The notes under the pieces are model-generated. The model was not told the DNA's origin. It worked only from the letters and a program-made list of their open reading frames with translations, and did no database searches. The position numbers and the translations under genes were made by a program. Shown here one piece after another: positions 34,569-41,387 of a DNA stretch of 41,387 nt; positions within the stretch are counted from its first letter, which is position 1, and each line of letters begins with the position of its first letter. Source of the stretch: Lysobacterales bacterium (GTDB taxonomy: Bacteria > Pseudomonadota > Gammaproteobacteria > Xanthomonadales > SZUA-36); assembly GCA_011524975.1 (NCBI GenBank), contig WTJD01000184.1, positions 7,844 to 49,230 of the forward strand, given 5' to 3'.

Positions 34569-35108
34569 TCAGGGTGCGGGCCGCGCGGGCGATTTCTGTT
34601 GGTCAGCCAGCTTTTGTCGCCGCTGCTTATCCAGCTTCTTTCTGACCATCTGGCGTTTCAGCGGCGAAAGGTAGTCAACGAACAGCTTGCCCTCAAGATG
34701 GTCCATTTCATGCTGCAGGCAGACCGAGTGAATGCCGGTCACCTCCTCCTGGAACGTGACCCCGTTGCGGTCCTGGGCCTCCACCCGGACGGTTTCCGCG
34801 CGTTGAACATTGGCGTAGATGCCCGGGACGGACAGGCAGCCTTCCTCGCAAACCCGCGAGCCTTCCTCGTCGACAATACGGGGGTTGATATAAACCCGCG
34901 GGTCGGTCTGATCATCGGAAACGTCCAGTACCAGCACCCGAATATGTCGATTGACCTGCGTGGCGGCCAGCCCGATGCCATGGGCTGCCAGCATGGTCTC
35001 GAGCATGTTATCCACCAGCGCGCGCAGGTCGTCGTCGAAGGTTTCCACGGGCTTGGCCCGCGTTCTGAGACGTGGATCGGGAAATTCCAGAATTTCTAAC
35101 CTGGCCAT
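34569..35108 (-). CDS. def: peptide deformylase
   Basis: The 179-residue metalloenzyme removes the formyl group from nascent proteins. All three motifs are present: GIGLAATQ (44-51), EGCLSVPG with metal ligand Cys91, and QHEMDHLEG with His133, Glu134 and His137. It is about ten residues longer than E. coli Def because of a basic C-terminal tail ([20 protein letters not shown]). It is the first gene of the long minus-strand series that runs through fmt, rsmB and ntrYX to trkH. It is divergent from the LysM gene. Confidence 0.98.
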   Translation of the reverse strand: MARLEILEFPDPRLRTRAKPVETFDDDLRALVDNMLETMLAAHGIGLAATQVNRHIRVLVLDVSDDQTDPRVYINPRIVDEEGSRVCEEGCLSVPGIYANVQRAETVRVEAQDRNGVTFQEEVTGIHSVCLQHEMDHLEGKLFVDYLSPLKRQMVRKKLDKQRRQKLADQQKSPARPAP

Positions 35109-35124
35109 CTAATTGCAAGTCCGT

Positions 35125-35166
35125 CCAATAAATTAGGTGAAGTTTTTCACGACTTTAATTATGATA
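35125..35166 (+). promoter_or_regulatory. weak candidate promoter for the LysM-protein gene
   Basis: The 144 bases between def and the LysM gene are AT-rich. TATGAT near 35160 is a good -10 match on the plus strand, and GTGAAG 17 bases upstream is a poor -35. A -10-like CATAAT on the minus strand overlaps it and could serve def. No -35 is convincing. Confidence 0.3.
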
Positions 35167-35252
35167 TCGAATGACGAACTTGGTTCGCCACCACATTAAT
35201 AATGGCCGCATCGGTCACAACGGCTGGAAGCCAGTTGTATTGGGGACGGAGT

Positions 35253-36428
35253 ATGATCAGGAAAGTCATCTACCTCATTTTAGCGACGATGTTGGTTGGA
35301 GCGGTCGCGGCACAGGACGTGTCCCTCCGAGCCGATCATCCGGAAGAGTACGTTGTCGTCAAGGGCGACACCCTTTGGGACATATCCGCTCGCTTTCTCG
35401 ATAAACCCTGGCAGTGGCCAGCCATCTGGCACGTCAATCCTCAGGTGGAGAACCCCCACCTGATCTATCCTGGCGATCGTCTCAAGCTGGTCTACCAGGA
35501 TGGGCAGCCGCGCCTGATGGTGGATCGGGACAAGCCGGTCAAGCGCTTGTCGCCGCAGACCTACGTGACTCAGCGCAGCGCGATCAGCGCGATCCCCCTG
35601 GACGTGCTCAAGCCTTTCATCAAGGACGCCAGGGTGATTTCCCCCAGCGAATTCGAGGGGCTGCCCTACGTGGTGGCCAATTATGAAAATCGCATCAACG
35701 CGCTCGAGACCGACCGCACCTATGTCCGCGGGCTCAGCGGAAACGTTGGGGATGAGTACTCGATTGTGAGGCTGGGCAACATCTATTACCGCCTGGGTGA
35801 TGAGATGCGCCGCGGCCGGCAATCCAAAACCCATTGGGCAAAAATGCCTGACGACCTGACCGTGCCCAGCGGGTTCTGGCGCCCCGTGAACACCTGGGGC
35901 AAGAAGGTCGACATCATCGGCTATGAATTGTACGAGGTGGCACGGGTGACGCTGGCCAAGAACGGCGACCCGGCGATCCTGGAGGTTATGAGCAGCCAGC
36001 GCGAGATCCAGGAGGGTGATTTAGTCCTGCCCGTTGATGATTACCAATGGGATGCGCAGTTCATGCCGCACCCCATGGAGCCGATGCCCGAGGACATGCG
36101 CGTGATGGCGGTTGAGGGCGGCAACTACGGCGTGGGTCAGCTGCAGATGGTGTCAATATCCGGCGGCGCCAATCAGGGTCTCGAGGCCGGTCACGTGTTT
36201 TCCGCTTTTACCCCGGGTGAGCGGATTCGAGATGATGTCAAATATCCTCAGGGCACCATGGCCGACATGATGACATGGGATGGGGACAAAGTGACCTTGC
36301 CGGATGAATACAATGCACACATCATGGTCATCAGGGTTTTCGACGAGGTGAGCTACGCGATGGTGATGAACGGTGCACGCGTCGTGCATGAGTTCGATAC
36401 CTTGCGACACCCGGACGAGACGCTCTGA
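35253..36428 (+). CDS. exported LysM-domain peptidoglycan-binding protein
   Basis: The protein is 391 residues from ATG 35253; an upstream in-frame ATG at 35202 has no leader logic. The signal peptide is MIRKVIYLILATMLVGAVAA. A LysM domain at about 30-80 (EEYVVVKGDTLWDISARFL; NPHLIYPGDRLKL) binds glycan. The long remainder (HWAKMPDDLTVPSGFWRPV; GVGQLQMVSISGGANQGLEA) has no enzyme motif that I recognise. Such proteins are regularly found before dprA in gammaproteobacteria. It probably sits on the cell wall and may help envelope maintenance. A strong terminator follows. Confidence 0.92.
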   Translation: MIRKVIYLILATMLVGAVAAQDVSLRADHPEEYVVVKGDTLWDISARFLDKPWQWPAIWHVNPQVENPHLIYPGDRLKLVYQDGQPRLMVDRDKPVKRLSPQTYVTQRSAISAIPLDVLKPFIKDARVISPSEFEGLPYVVANYENRINALETDRTYVRGLSGNVGDEYSIVRLGNIYYRLGDEMRRGRQSKTHWAKMPDDLTVPSGFWRPVNTWGKKVDIIGYELYEVARVTLAKNGDPAILEVMSSQREIQEGDLVLPVDDYQWDAQFMPHPMEPMPEDMRVMAVEGGNYGVGQLQMVSISGGANQGLEAGHVFSAFTPGERIRDDVKYPQGTMADMMTWDGDKVTLPDEYNAHIMVIRVFDEVSYAMVMNGARVVHEFDTLRHPDETL

Positions 36429-36456
36429 ACCGGCAAACTTAAAGCGTTTATATTTG

Positions 36457-36482
36457 AGGGGTGCGGTTTCGCACCCCTTTTT
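36457..36482 (+). terminator. intrinsic terminator of the LysM-protein gene
   Basis: AGGGGTGCG pairs with CGCACCCCT around loop GTTT and is followed by a T-run. It ends nine bases before the dprA ATG, so dprA needs its own promoter or read-through. Confidence 0.9.
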
Positions 36483-36490
36483 CGTTCATC

Positions 36491-37624
36491 ATGGAAATTT
36501 CGGATCGCCTGTCAGACTGGCTGACACTTATTCATGCCCCCGGACTCGGTGGCGCCCGGCTCGTCCGCCTGATCGAGGAATGCGGAGGCCCGCGCGGGGT
36601 GCTCGAGGCGGCGTCGGGGCAGGCGGCGCGCCTGGGTCTGGAGCCGGCTACCCTGAAGGCGCTGCTGACGCCGGATGTGCAAAGGCTGGAGGCTGACCTA
36701 GCATGGCTGGAGCTTCCCTCCAGGGCCCTGGTCACCTGGGAAGACGCGCTTTACCCGGGGCTTCTGCGAAGAATCGCCTCGCCGCCTGCCGCGGTGTTCG
36801 TTGAAGGCAACATCGATGCTCTGTGGCGCCCGCAGCTGGCCATCATCGGCAGCCGCAATCCGACCGCCGGAGGGCTGGAACATGCCCGCTCCTTCAGCGC
36901 GGAGATCTGTCGCTGCGGCCTGGCGGTGGTCAGCGGGCTGGCCAGCGGCATCGACGCGGCCGCGCACCAGGCGGCTGTTGATGTGGGTGGCACGACGGTG
37001 GCGGTTACCGGTACGGGGTTGGACCAGGTTTATCCTGCCAGCAGCGCGCCGATCGCCGAGCGCATCGCCCTGGAAGGGGCGCTGGTCAGCGAGTTTCCAC
37101 CGGGCACGACCGCGCGCAGGTCACATTTTCCGGCGCGTAACCGGATCATCGCCGGCTTGAGCCTGGGCGTTCTGGTGGTCGAGGCGGGCCTGAACAGCGG
37201 CTCGCTGATCACCGCGCGCCTGGCCGCCGAGCAGGGAAAAGAGGTCTTTGCGCTACCGGGTTCCCTGCACAACCCGATGGCCAAGGGCTGCCACCGATTG
37301 ATCAAGCAAGGCGCCCGGCTCACCGAGAACACGCGTGAAATCCTGGAGGCCCTCACACCACTGGCCGGAGAACTGGCAGGCGAACTGCAAAAGGCACTGG
37401 ATGCGCCCGAAGCGCCGCCGCCGCTTGACGCGGCCCCCGCCGTGCCGGATGACCCGGACTATCAGAGGCTGTGGGGCTTGCTGTCTTTTGATCCAACACC
37501 CATCGACCAGTTAATCCTGCACAGCGGGCTTGGTCCACGAGAAGTCTCCTCCATGCTGCTGATGCTGGAGTTGCAGGGCCTGGTGCAGAGCGATGGCGGT
37601 TCATCGTTTTCCAGAAGGCCTTAA
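36491..37624 (+). CDS. dprA: DNA processing protein DprA
   Basis: The 377-residue cytoplasmic protein loads RecA onto incoming single-stranded DNA during transformation. ATG 36491 is chosen because the earlier start at 36461 lies inside the terminator hairpin. An N-terminal SAM/HhH-like region (LTLIHAPGLGGARLVRLIEE) is followed by the Rossmann core with SRNPT (121-125), SGLASGID (148-155), NSGSLITARLAAEQGKEVFA and LPGSLHNPMAKGCHRLIKQG. A C-terminal winged-helix domain (PTPIDQLILHSGLGPREVSS) is kept. DprA alone does not prove natural competence. It precedes smg and topA, as in many gammaproteobacteria. Confidence 0.97.
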   Translation: MEISDRLSDWLTLIHAPGLGGARLVRLIEECGGPRGVLEAASGQAARLGLEPATLKALLTPDVQRLEADLAWLELPSRALVTWEDALYPGLLRRIASPPAAVFVEGNIDALWRPQLAIIGSRNPTAGGLEHARSFSAEICRCGLAVVSGLASGIDAAAHQAAVDVGGTTVAVTGTGLDQVYPASSAPIAERIALEGALVSEFPPGTTARRSHFPARNRIIAGLSLGVLVVEAGLNSGSLITARLAAEQGKEVFALPGSLHNPMAKGCHRLIKQGARLTENTREILEALTPLAGELAGELQKALDAPEAPPPLDAAPAVPDDPDYQRLWGLLSFDPTPIDQLILHSGLGPREVSSMLLMLELQGLVQSDGGSSFSRRP

Positions 37625-37803
37625 CGGCATGTGCGGTTTGAAACCGGGCGCGCAGGCCCCATAACTGATCGCCCAGGCAGAAGTTCAATCAGAGCGCCGG
37701 GGCTGTTGACCCAGCGATTTGACGCGCGGTCTGAGTTGTTTCATGCTGAGGCCTCCGGAAGGAGAGGAATCGTCGGCCGCTTCGGATGTGAGGGACCGAC
37801 ACC

Positions 37804-37824
37804 ATGAATAAAGAGAGCCAGTAA
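37804..37824 (+). other. possible six-codon leader ORF before smg
   Basis: ATG 37804 opens MNKESQ and stops at TAA 37822-37824, whose last base is the first of the smg ATG (TAATG). GAGGGA lies about nine bases before the leader ATG. This would couple smg translation to the mini-ORF. The frame is too short to rule out chance. Confidence 0.3.
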
Positions 37825-38300
37825 TGAAGGAAAACGTACTCGACGTTTTGATGTTTCTGTTCGAGAACTACTTCTACGACGAGCCCGAAGAGGAACCCAA
37901 TCGCGCCGACATGGAAGAAAACCTGCACCAGGCGGGGTTCACCAATATCGAGATCGAAAAGGCGTTTGCGTGGCTGGATGGGCTCGCTGACCACCACCTG
38001 CAACCTGAGTTGCCCCTGCAGGCGGATCATCCGATTCGGATTTACGTCGCAAAAGAGCTCGAGCGGCTTGAAACAGATTGCCGGGATTTTTTACTCTACC
38101 TTGAGAATGTGGGCATTCTCGACGCGCAGCGAAGGGAGGTGGTCCTGGACCGCCTGATGGCGCTGGAGGCGGAGGAGATCAGCCTGGATGACGTCAAGTG
38201 GGTGGTGCTGATGGTGCTGTTCAGCCAGCCCGGCCAGGAGGCCAATTACGCGTGGATGGAAGACCTGATGTTTGACAGCGAACAGGAATATCGGCACTAA
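37824..38300 (+). CDS. smg: Smg family protein (DUF494)
   Basis: The 158-residue acidic cytoplasmic protein begins MKENVLDVLMFLFENYF and holds the family blocks YDEPEEEPNRADMEENLHQA, AGFTNIEIEKAFAWLDGL and DDVKWVVLMVLFSQPGQE. It is almost exactly the length of E. coli Smg (157). The biochemical role is unknown; the gene constantly lies between dprA and topA. The 199 bases upstream hold no gene, only the short leader frame noted and a weak TTGACC -35 candidate near 37706. A terminator-like hairpin follows. Confidence 0.95.
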   Translation: MKENVLDVLMFLFENYFYDEPEEEPNRADMEENLHQAGFTNIEIEKAFAWLDGLADHHLQPELPLQADHPIRIYVAKELERLETDCRDFLLYLENVGILDAQRREVVLDRLMALEAEEISLDDVKWVVLMVLFSQPGQEANYAWMEDLMFDSEQEYRH

Positions 38301-38363
38301 TAATATGCAGTGAACGCAACGTCCGGTCTGTAACAGGCCGATTCATCCGAAAATGTGTTAACG

Positions 38364-38401
38364 AGACCTGCGAGGTCGATTGCACCCGCAGGTCTTCTTT
38401 G
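38364..38401 (+). terminator. terminator-like hairpin between smg and topA
   Basis: AGACCTGCG (38364-38372) pairs with CGCAGGTCT (38387-38395) over a 14-base loop, followed by TCTTTG. It may end smg or act as an attenuator 24 bases before topA. Confidence 0.6.
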
Positions 38402-38424
38402 TAAAGAGAGTTTTATTCAGGGAT

Positions 38425-40830
38425 ATGCCGAGTAATCTGCTCATCGTGGAGTCGCCCGCCAAGGCCAAGACCATCAACCGCTACCTGGGAGATGAGTTCG
38501 AGGTGCTGGCTTCTTACGGGCACGTTCGCGACCTGCCGTCAAAGGACGGTGCGGTCGATACCAAAAGCGATTTCCACATGGAGTATGAGCTCAGTGAGGG
38601 CAGCCGCAAGCACGTTGATCAGATTGTAAAGGCCGCGAAAAAGGCCAGCGCGGTTTACCTGGCGACGGACCTTGACCGCGAAGGGGAAGCGATCTCCTGG
38701 CATATCCATGAAATTCTGCGTGAAAAGGGTCTGGCGGAGGACAAGCCTTTTTACCGGGTTGAGTTCTCGGAGATCACGCCGCGCGCCATTCAGGAGGCAG
38801 TGGACAGCCCGCGGGAACTGTCCATGGACCTCGTCAACGCACAGCAGGCCAGGCGGGCCCTGGATCACCTGGTCGGCTTTAATCTCTCCCCGCTGCTCTG
38901 GAAAAAGATCAAGACCGGGCTATCGGCAGGCCGGGTACAGAGCCCCGCGCTGCGCATGATCGTTGAGCGGGAGCGGGAAATCGAGGCGTTCAACGCGAGA
39001 GAGTACTGGTCGGTTGAAGCCGACTTGCAAAAAGGTGACAGCCCGTTCACTGCGGCGCTGGTCCGGCTTGATGGAGAGAAGTTCAAGCAGTTCGATATTG
39101 AAAACGAGGCGCGCGCCAAGGCGGTCCAGCAAGCATTGCTGGCGGCCGCGAACGGAAAACTCACCGCGGGCGAGGTCAAACGCAAAGAGCGCAAGCGTCG
39201 CCCAGCCCCTCCGTTCATCACCTCTACCCTGCAGCAGGACGCGGCCAGAAAATTACGCTTTACCGCGCAAAACACCATGCGCGTGGCGCAGCAGCTTTAT
39301 GAGGGCGTGCCGATCGACGGTGTCAGCCAGGGCCTGATCACCTACATGCGTACGGACTCGGTGGCGCTGTCCAACGATGCTCTGGCCAACATTCGTGCTC
39401 AGATTGGCGAGCAATTCGGCCCGGATTATCTGCCTGAGAAGCCGAATTTCTATAAGACCAAGTCCAAGAACGCCCAGGAGGCGCACGAGGCGATCAGGCC
39501 AACCAGCGCCAGCCTGACGCCGGATCAGGCTAAAGCGTACCTGACCGAGGATCAGGCCAGGTTGTATGAGCTGATCTGGAAGCGAAGCATCGCCTGCCAA
39601 ATGGCGCCCGCCCGTCTGGATACGGTTGCCGTTGAGTTCGACTGCGGCCCGGGGGCCGCTTTTCGGGCCAATGGCTCGGTGGTGACTTTCCCCGGGTTCC
39701 TGGCGGTGTACGAGGTCAGCGTGCCCGCGGGTAAGGAGGAGAAGGAAAGCCGGTTGCCCGATATTCAGCAGGGTGATGTGGTGGCTGTCAGGGATATCCG
39801 GGCTGAGCAACATTTCACCGTGCCGCCGCCACGCTACTCGGAAGCCAGCCTGGTCAAAGCGCTGGAGGAATACGGCATCGGCCGTCCCTCCACCTATGCC
39901 AGCATCATCTCCACGCTGCGACGGCGAGAGTACGTGATACTGGAGCAGCGTCGGTTCTATCCGACCGCGCTGGGCCGGGTGGTCGAACGTTTCCTGGAGC
40001 AGCACTTCGATCACTACGTCGACTATGAATTCACGGCTCGCCTGGAAGATTCTCTCGATGAGATCTCCCGGGGCGAGCGCGAATGGATCCCTTTGCTGCA
40101 CGATTTCTGGACTCCGTTCATTGAGCGCGTCCGTGAAAAGGAAGAGTCCGTGAGTCGCCAGGAGGCCCAGGGAACCCGGCTGCTTGGAACCGACCCCAAA
40201 AGCAGCGAGCCGGTCTATGTGCGGTTTGGCCGCTATGGCGCCTATGTCCAGATCGGCGCCCTGGATGCCGAGGAAAAGCCGAAGTACGCCAGCCTGCGGC
40301 CCGGCCAGAACATGGAGACCATCGAACTGGACGAAGCCCTGGAGCTGTTCAAGCTGCCGCGTGACCTTGGGTTTACCCCTGAGGGAGAAGAGGTGGCGGC
40401 CAGCATCGGGCGATATGGACCCTATATTCGCTACGGCAGCAAGTTCGTGTCGCTCAAAGAGGACGACCCGCACACGGTGACCTTGTCGCGGGCGCTGGAA
40501 CTGATCGCGGAGAAAAAGGAGTTCGATGCCAACCGCATCATCCTCCAGTTCGATGGCAGCGACATACAGGTGTTACGGGGGCGATATGGGCCCTACATTA
40601 CCAACGGATCGAAGAACGCCCGGATTCCAAAGGAACGTGAACCGGACACGCTCACGCTGGCCGAATGCGAAGAGCTAATCGCGGCTGCTCCGGAGCGGCG
40701 GCGTGGCCGCAAGAAAGCGGCGGCGAAGAAGACCTCCAAGAAGGCGGCGGCCGGCAAGACCACTGCCAGGAAAAAAACCGGTAAGAAGAAGGCCAGAAAA
40801 AAGACCGGTAAAAAGACCGTCGCCTCCTGA
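38425..40830 (+). CDS. topA: DNA topoisomerase I without zinc ribbons
   Basis: The protein is 801 residues from ATG 38425; an upstream TTG start falls inside the hairpin. It relaxes negative supercoils by cutting one strand. The Toprim domain has VESPAKAKTI with Glu9 and TDLDREGE with Asp82/Asp84/Glu86. The active-site tyrosine is Tyr307 in YMRTDSV. The C-terminal part holds three Topo-C repeats (FGRYGAYVQIG, IGRYGPYIRYG, RGRYGPYITNG) and ends in a lysine/alanine-rich tail (KKAAAKKTSKKAAAGKT) of about 50 residues. The cysteine-rich zinc ribbons of E. coli TopA are absent; the repeats and basic tail probably replace them in DNA binding. This form is known from other bacteria. Confidence 0.96.
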   Translation: MPSNLLIVESPAKAKTINRYLGDEFEVLASYGHVRDLPSKDGAVDTKSDFHMEYELSEGSRKHVDQIVKAAKKASAVYLATDLDREGEAISWHIHEILREKGLAEDKPFYRVEFSEITPRAIQEAVDSPRELSMDLVNAQQARRALDHLVGFNLSPLLWKKIKTGLSAGRVQSPALRMIVEREREIEAFNAREYWSVEADLQKGDSPFTAALVRLDGEKFKQFDIENEARAKAVQQALLAAANGKLTAGEVKRKERKRRPAPPFITSTLQQDAARKLRFTAQNTMRVAQQLYEGVPIDGVSQGLITYMRTDSVALSNDALANIRAQIGEQFGPDYLPEKPNFYKTKSKNAQEAHEAIRPTSASLTPDQAKAYLTEDQARLYELIWKRSIACQMAPARLDTVAVEFDCGPGAAFRANGSVVTFPGFLAVYEVSVPAGKEEKESRLPDIQQGDVVAVRDIRAEQHFTVPPPRYSEASLVKALEEYGIGRPSTYASIISTLRRREYVILEQRRFYPTALGRVVERFLEQHFDHYVDYEFTARLEDSLDEISRGEREWIPLLHDFWTPFIERVREKEESVSRQEAQGTRLLGTDPKSSEPVYVRFGRYGAYVQIGALDAEEKPKYASLRPGQNMETIELDEALELFKLPRDLGFTPEGEEVAASIGRYGPYIRYGSKFVSLKEDDPHTVTLSRALELIAEKKEFDANRIILQFDGSDIQVLRGRYGPYITNGSKNARIPKEREPDTLTLAECEELIAAAPERRRGRKKAAAKKTSKKAAAGKTTARKKTGKKKARKKTGKKTVAS

Positions 40831-40847
40831 CAGGAGACGGAACCAAC

Positions 40848-41387
40848 GTGGGGTACAGTCAGTTGAAACCCGCTGAGGCGGCTGAGCTGATTCGGAAGGG
40901 ATCCGTCGTCGCCTATCCCACCGAGGCTGTCTATGGTTTGGGTTGCGATCCATCGAACGAGGCGGCCGTGCACAAAATTCTGTCCCTCAAGAGCCGGCCC
41001 GAGTCGGCCGGGCTCATTCTCATCGGGGCTTCTTTTGATCAGTTCGAAGGCTGGGTGAGCCGGGTGCCGGCGGCCAATTTACAAGCCGCCCTGGACAGCT
41101 GGCCCGGCCCAAATACCTGGTTGTTTCCACCGGGACCAAACGTCGCGCGCTGGATTACCGGGGCGCATTCCTCGGTGGCCATTCGCGTTACTGCCCATGA
41201 GACCTGCGTGGCCCTGTGCGAGGCATTCGGGGGACCACTCGTGTCGACCAGCGCCAATCCAAGATCGCAGGAGCCCGCGCGCTCTGCGGATGAAGTCACC
41301 GAATATTTCGGTCAGACGATTGCCGGAATTGTTGAGGGAGCGCTGGGTGGTCGGGATCAGTGCAGCAGCATCCGCGACGCATTGACC
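40848..41387 (+). CDS. tsaC: threonylcarbamoyl-AMP synthase TsaC (partial, runs off the end)
   Basis: An open frame from GTG 40848 to the last base gives 180 residues with no stop. The TsaC/Sua5/YrdC domain is clear: VVAYPTEAVYGLGCDP, the SRPESAGLILIG substrate block, SVAIRVTAHE and PLVSTSANP. The enzyme makes threonylcarbamoyl-AMP from threonine, bicarbonate and ATP for the t6A37 base of tRNA. Short TsaC proteins are about 190 residues, so only a few are missing. AGGAG lies about eleven bases upstream, partly pairing with the end of topA. There is no ATG near, so the GTG is preferred. Confidence 0.94.
   Translation, partial: MGYSQLKPAEAAELIRKGSVVAYPTEAVYGLGCDPSNEAAVHKILSLKSRPESAGLILIGASFDQFEGWVSRVPAANLQAALDSWPGPNTWLFPPGPNVARWITGAHSSVAIRVTAHETCVALCEAFGGPLVSTSANPRSQEPARSADEVTEYFGQTIAGIVEGALGGRDQCSSIRDALT

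Noticed and set aside
39253-40473. 406-residue frame opposite topA
   Set aside because: TopA catalytic and C-terminal repeat motifs lie on the plus strand across the same bases.

Overview
The window is a chromosomal segment of a GC-rich gammaproteobacterium. The gene orders def-fmt-rsmB-DUF4390-ntrYX-trkAH, dprA-smg-topA-tsaC and glnA-DUF4124-ntrBC, together with outer-membrane biogenesis genes, point to the Xanthomonadales/Chromatiales part of that class. Several membrane-anchored TolB-like/TPR proteins suggest something like Wenzhouxiangellaceae. This placement is an inference from gene order and protein style, not from a marker gene. I see no rRNA, tRNA, IS element, integrase, prophage or CRISPR array. 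No gene-free stretch exceeds about 260 bases.

Layout. (1) 24-2312: an ASCH-domain gene on the minus strand, divergent from glnK-amtB, which has a sigma-54 promoter and an NtrC-type upstream site. (2) 2362-4790: a LysR-type regulator divergent from aceA (isocitrate lyase), separated by an AT-rich operator-like region; aceA ends in a strong terminator. (3) 4819-11166: three tandem minus-strand paralogues with a membrane N-terminus, a TolB/FlgO-like domain and TPRs. (4) 11369-15154: a secreted M14 peptidase divergent from a sorbosone-dehydrogenase-like beta-propeller. (5) 15167-18977: two glycosyltransferases, a CDP-glycerol glycerophosphotransferase-like enzyme and uppP, all cell-envelope functions. 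(6) 19233-23751: glnA, a DUF4124 protein, ntrB and ntrC, with a sigma-54 promoter and two NtrC sites exactly 31 bp apart. (7) 23767-25183: dtd and, divergently, an LpxL/HtrB-like acyltransferase. (8) 25232-35108, all minus: def, fmt, rsmB, DUF4390 lipoprotein, ntrY, ntrX, trkA, trkH, mostly overlapping or nearly so. (9) 35253 to the end, plus strand: LysM protein, dprA, smg, topA and tsaC (cut by the window edge).

The unifying theme is nitrogen control. The window encodes the PII protein, the ammonium channel, glutamine synthetase, the NtrB/NtrC pair and a second NtrY/NtrX pair. Both glnK-amtB and glnA carry near-identical -24/-12 elements and NtrC-like dyads, so NtrC from this locus probably activates both. 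NtrX has lost the GAFTGA loop and has an altered Walker A lysine and Walker B, so it cannot be a standard sigma-54 activator. The least explained parts are the TolB-like/TPR triplet, the ASCH gene facing the nitrogen promoter and the glycerophosphotransferase envelope cluster. I did not find a clearly new multi-gene system such as a defence island.
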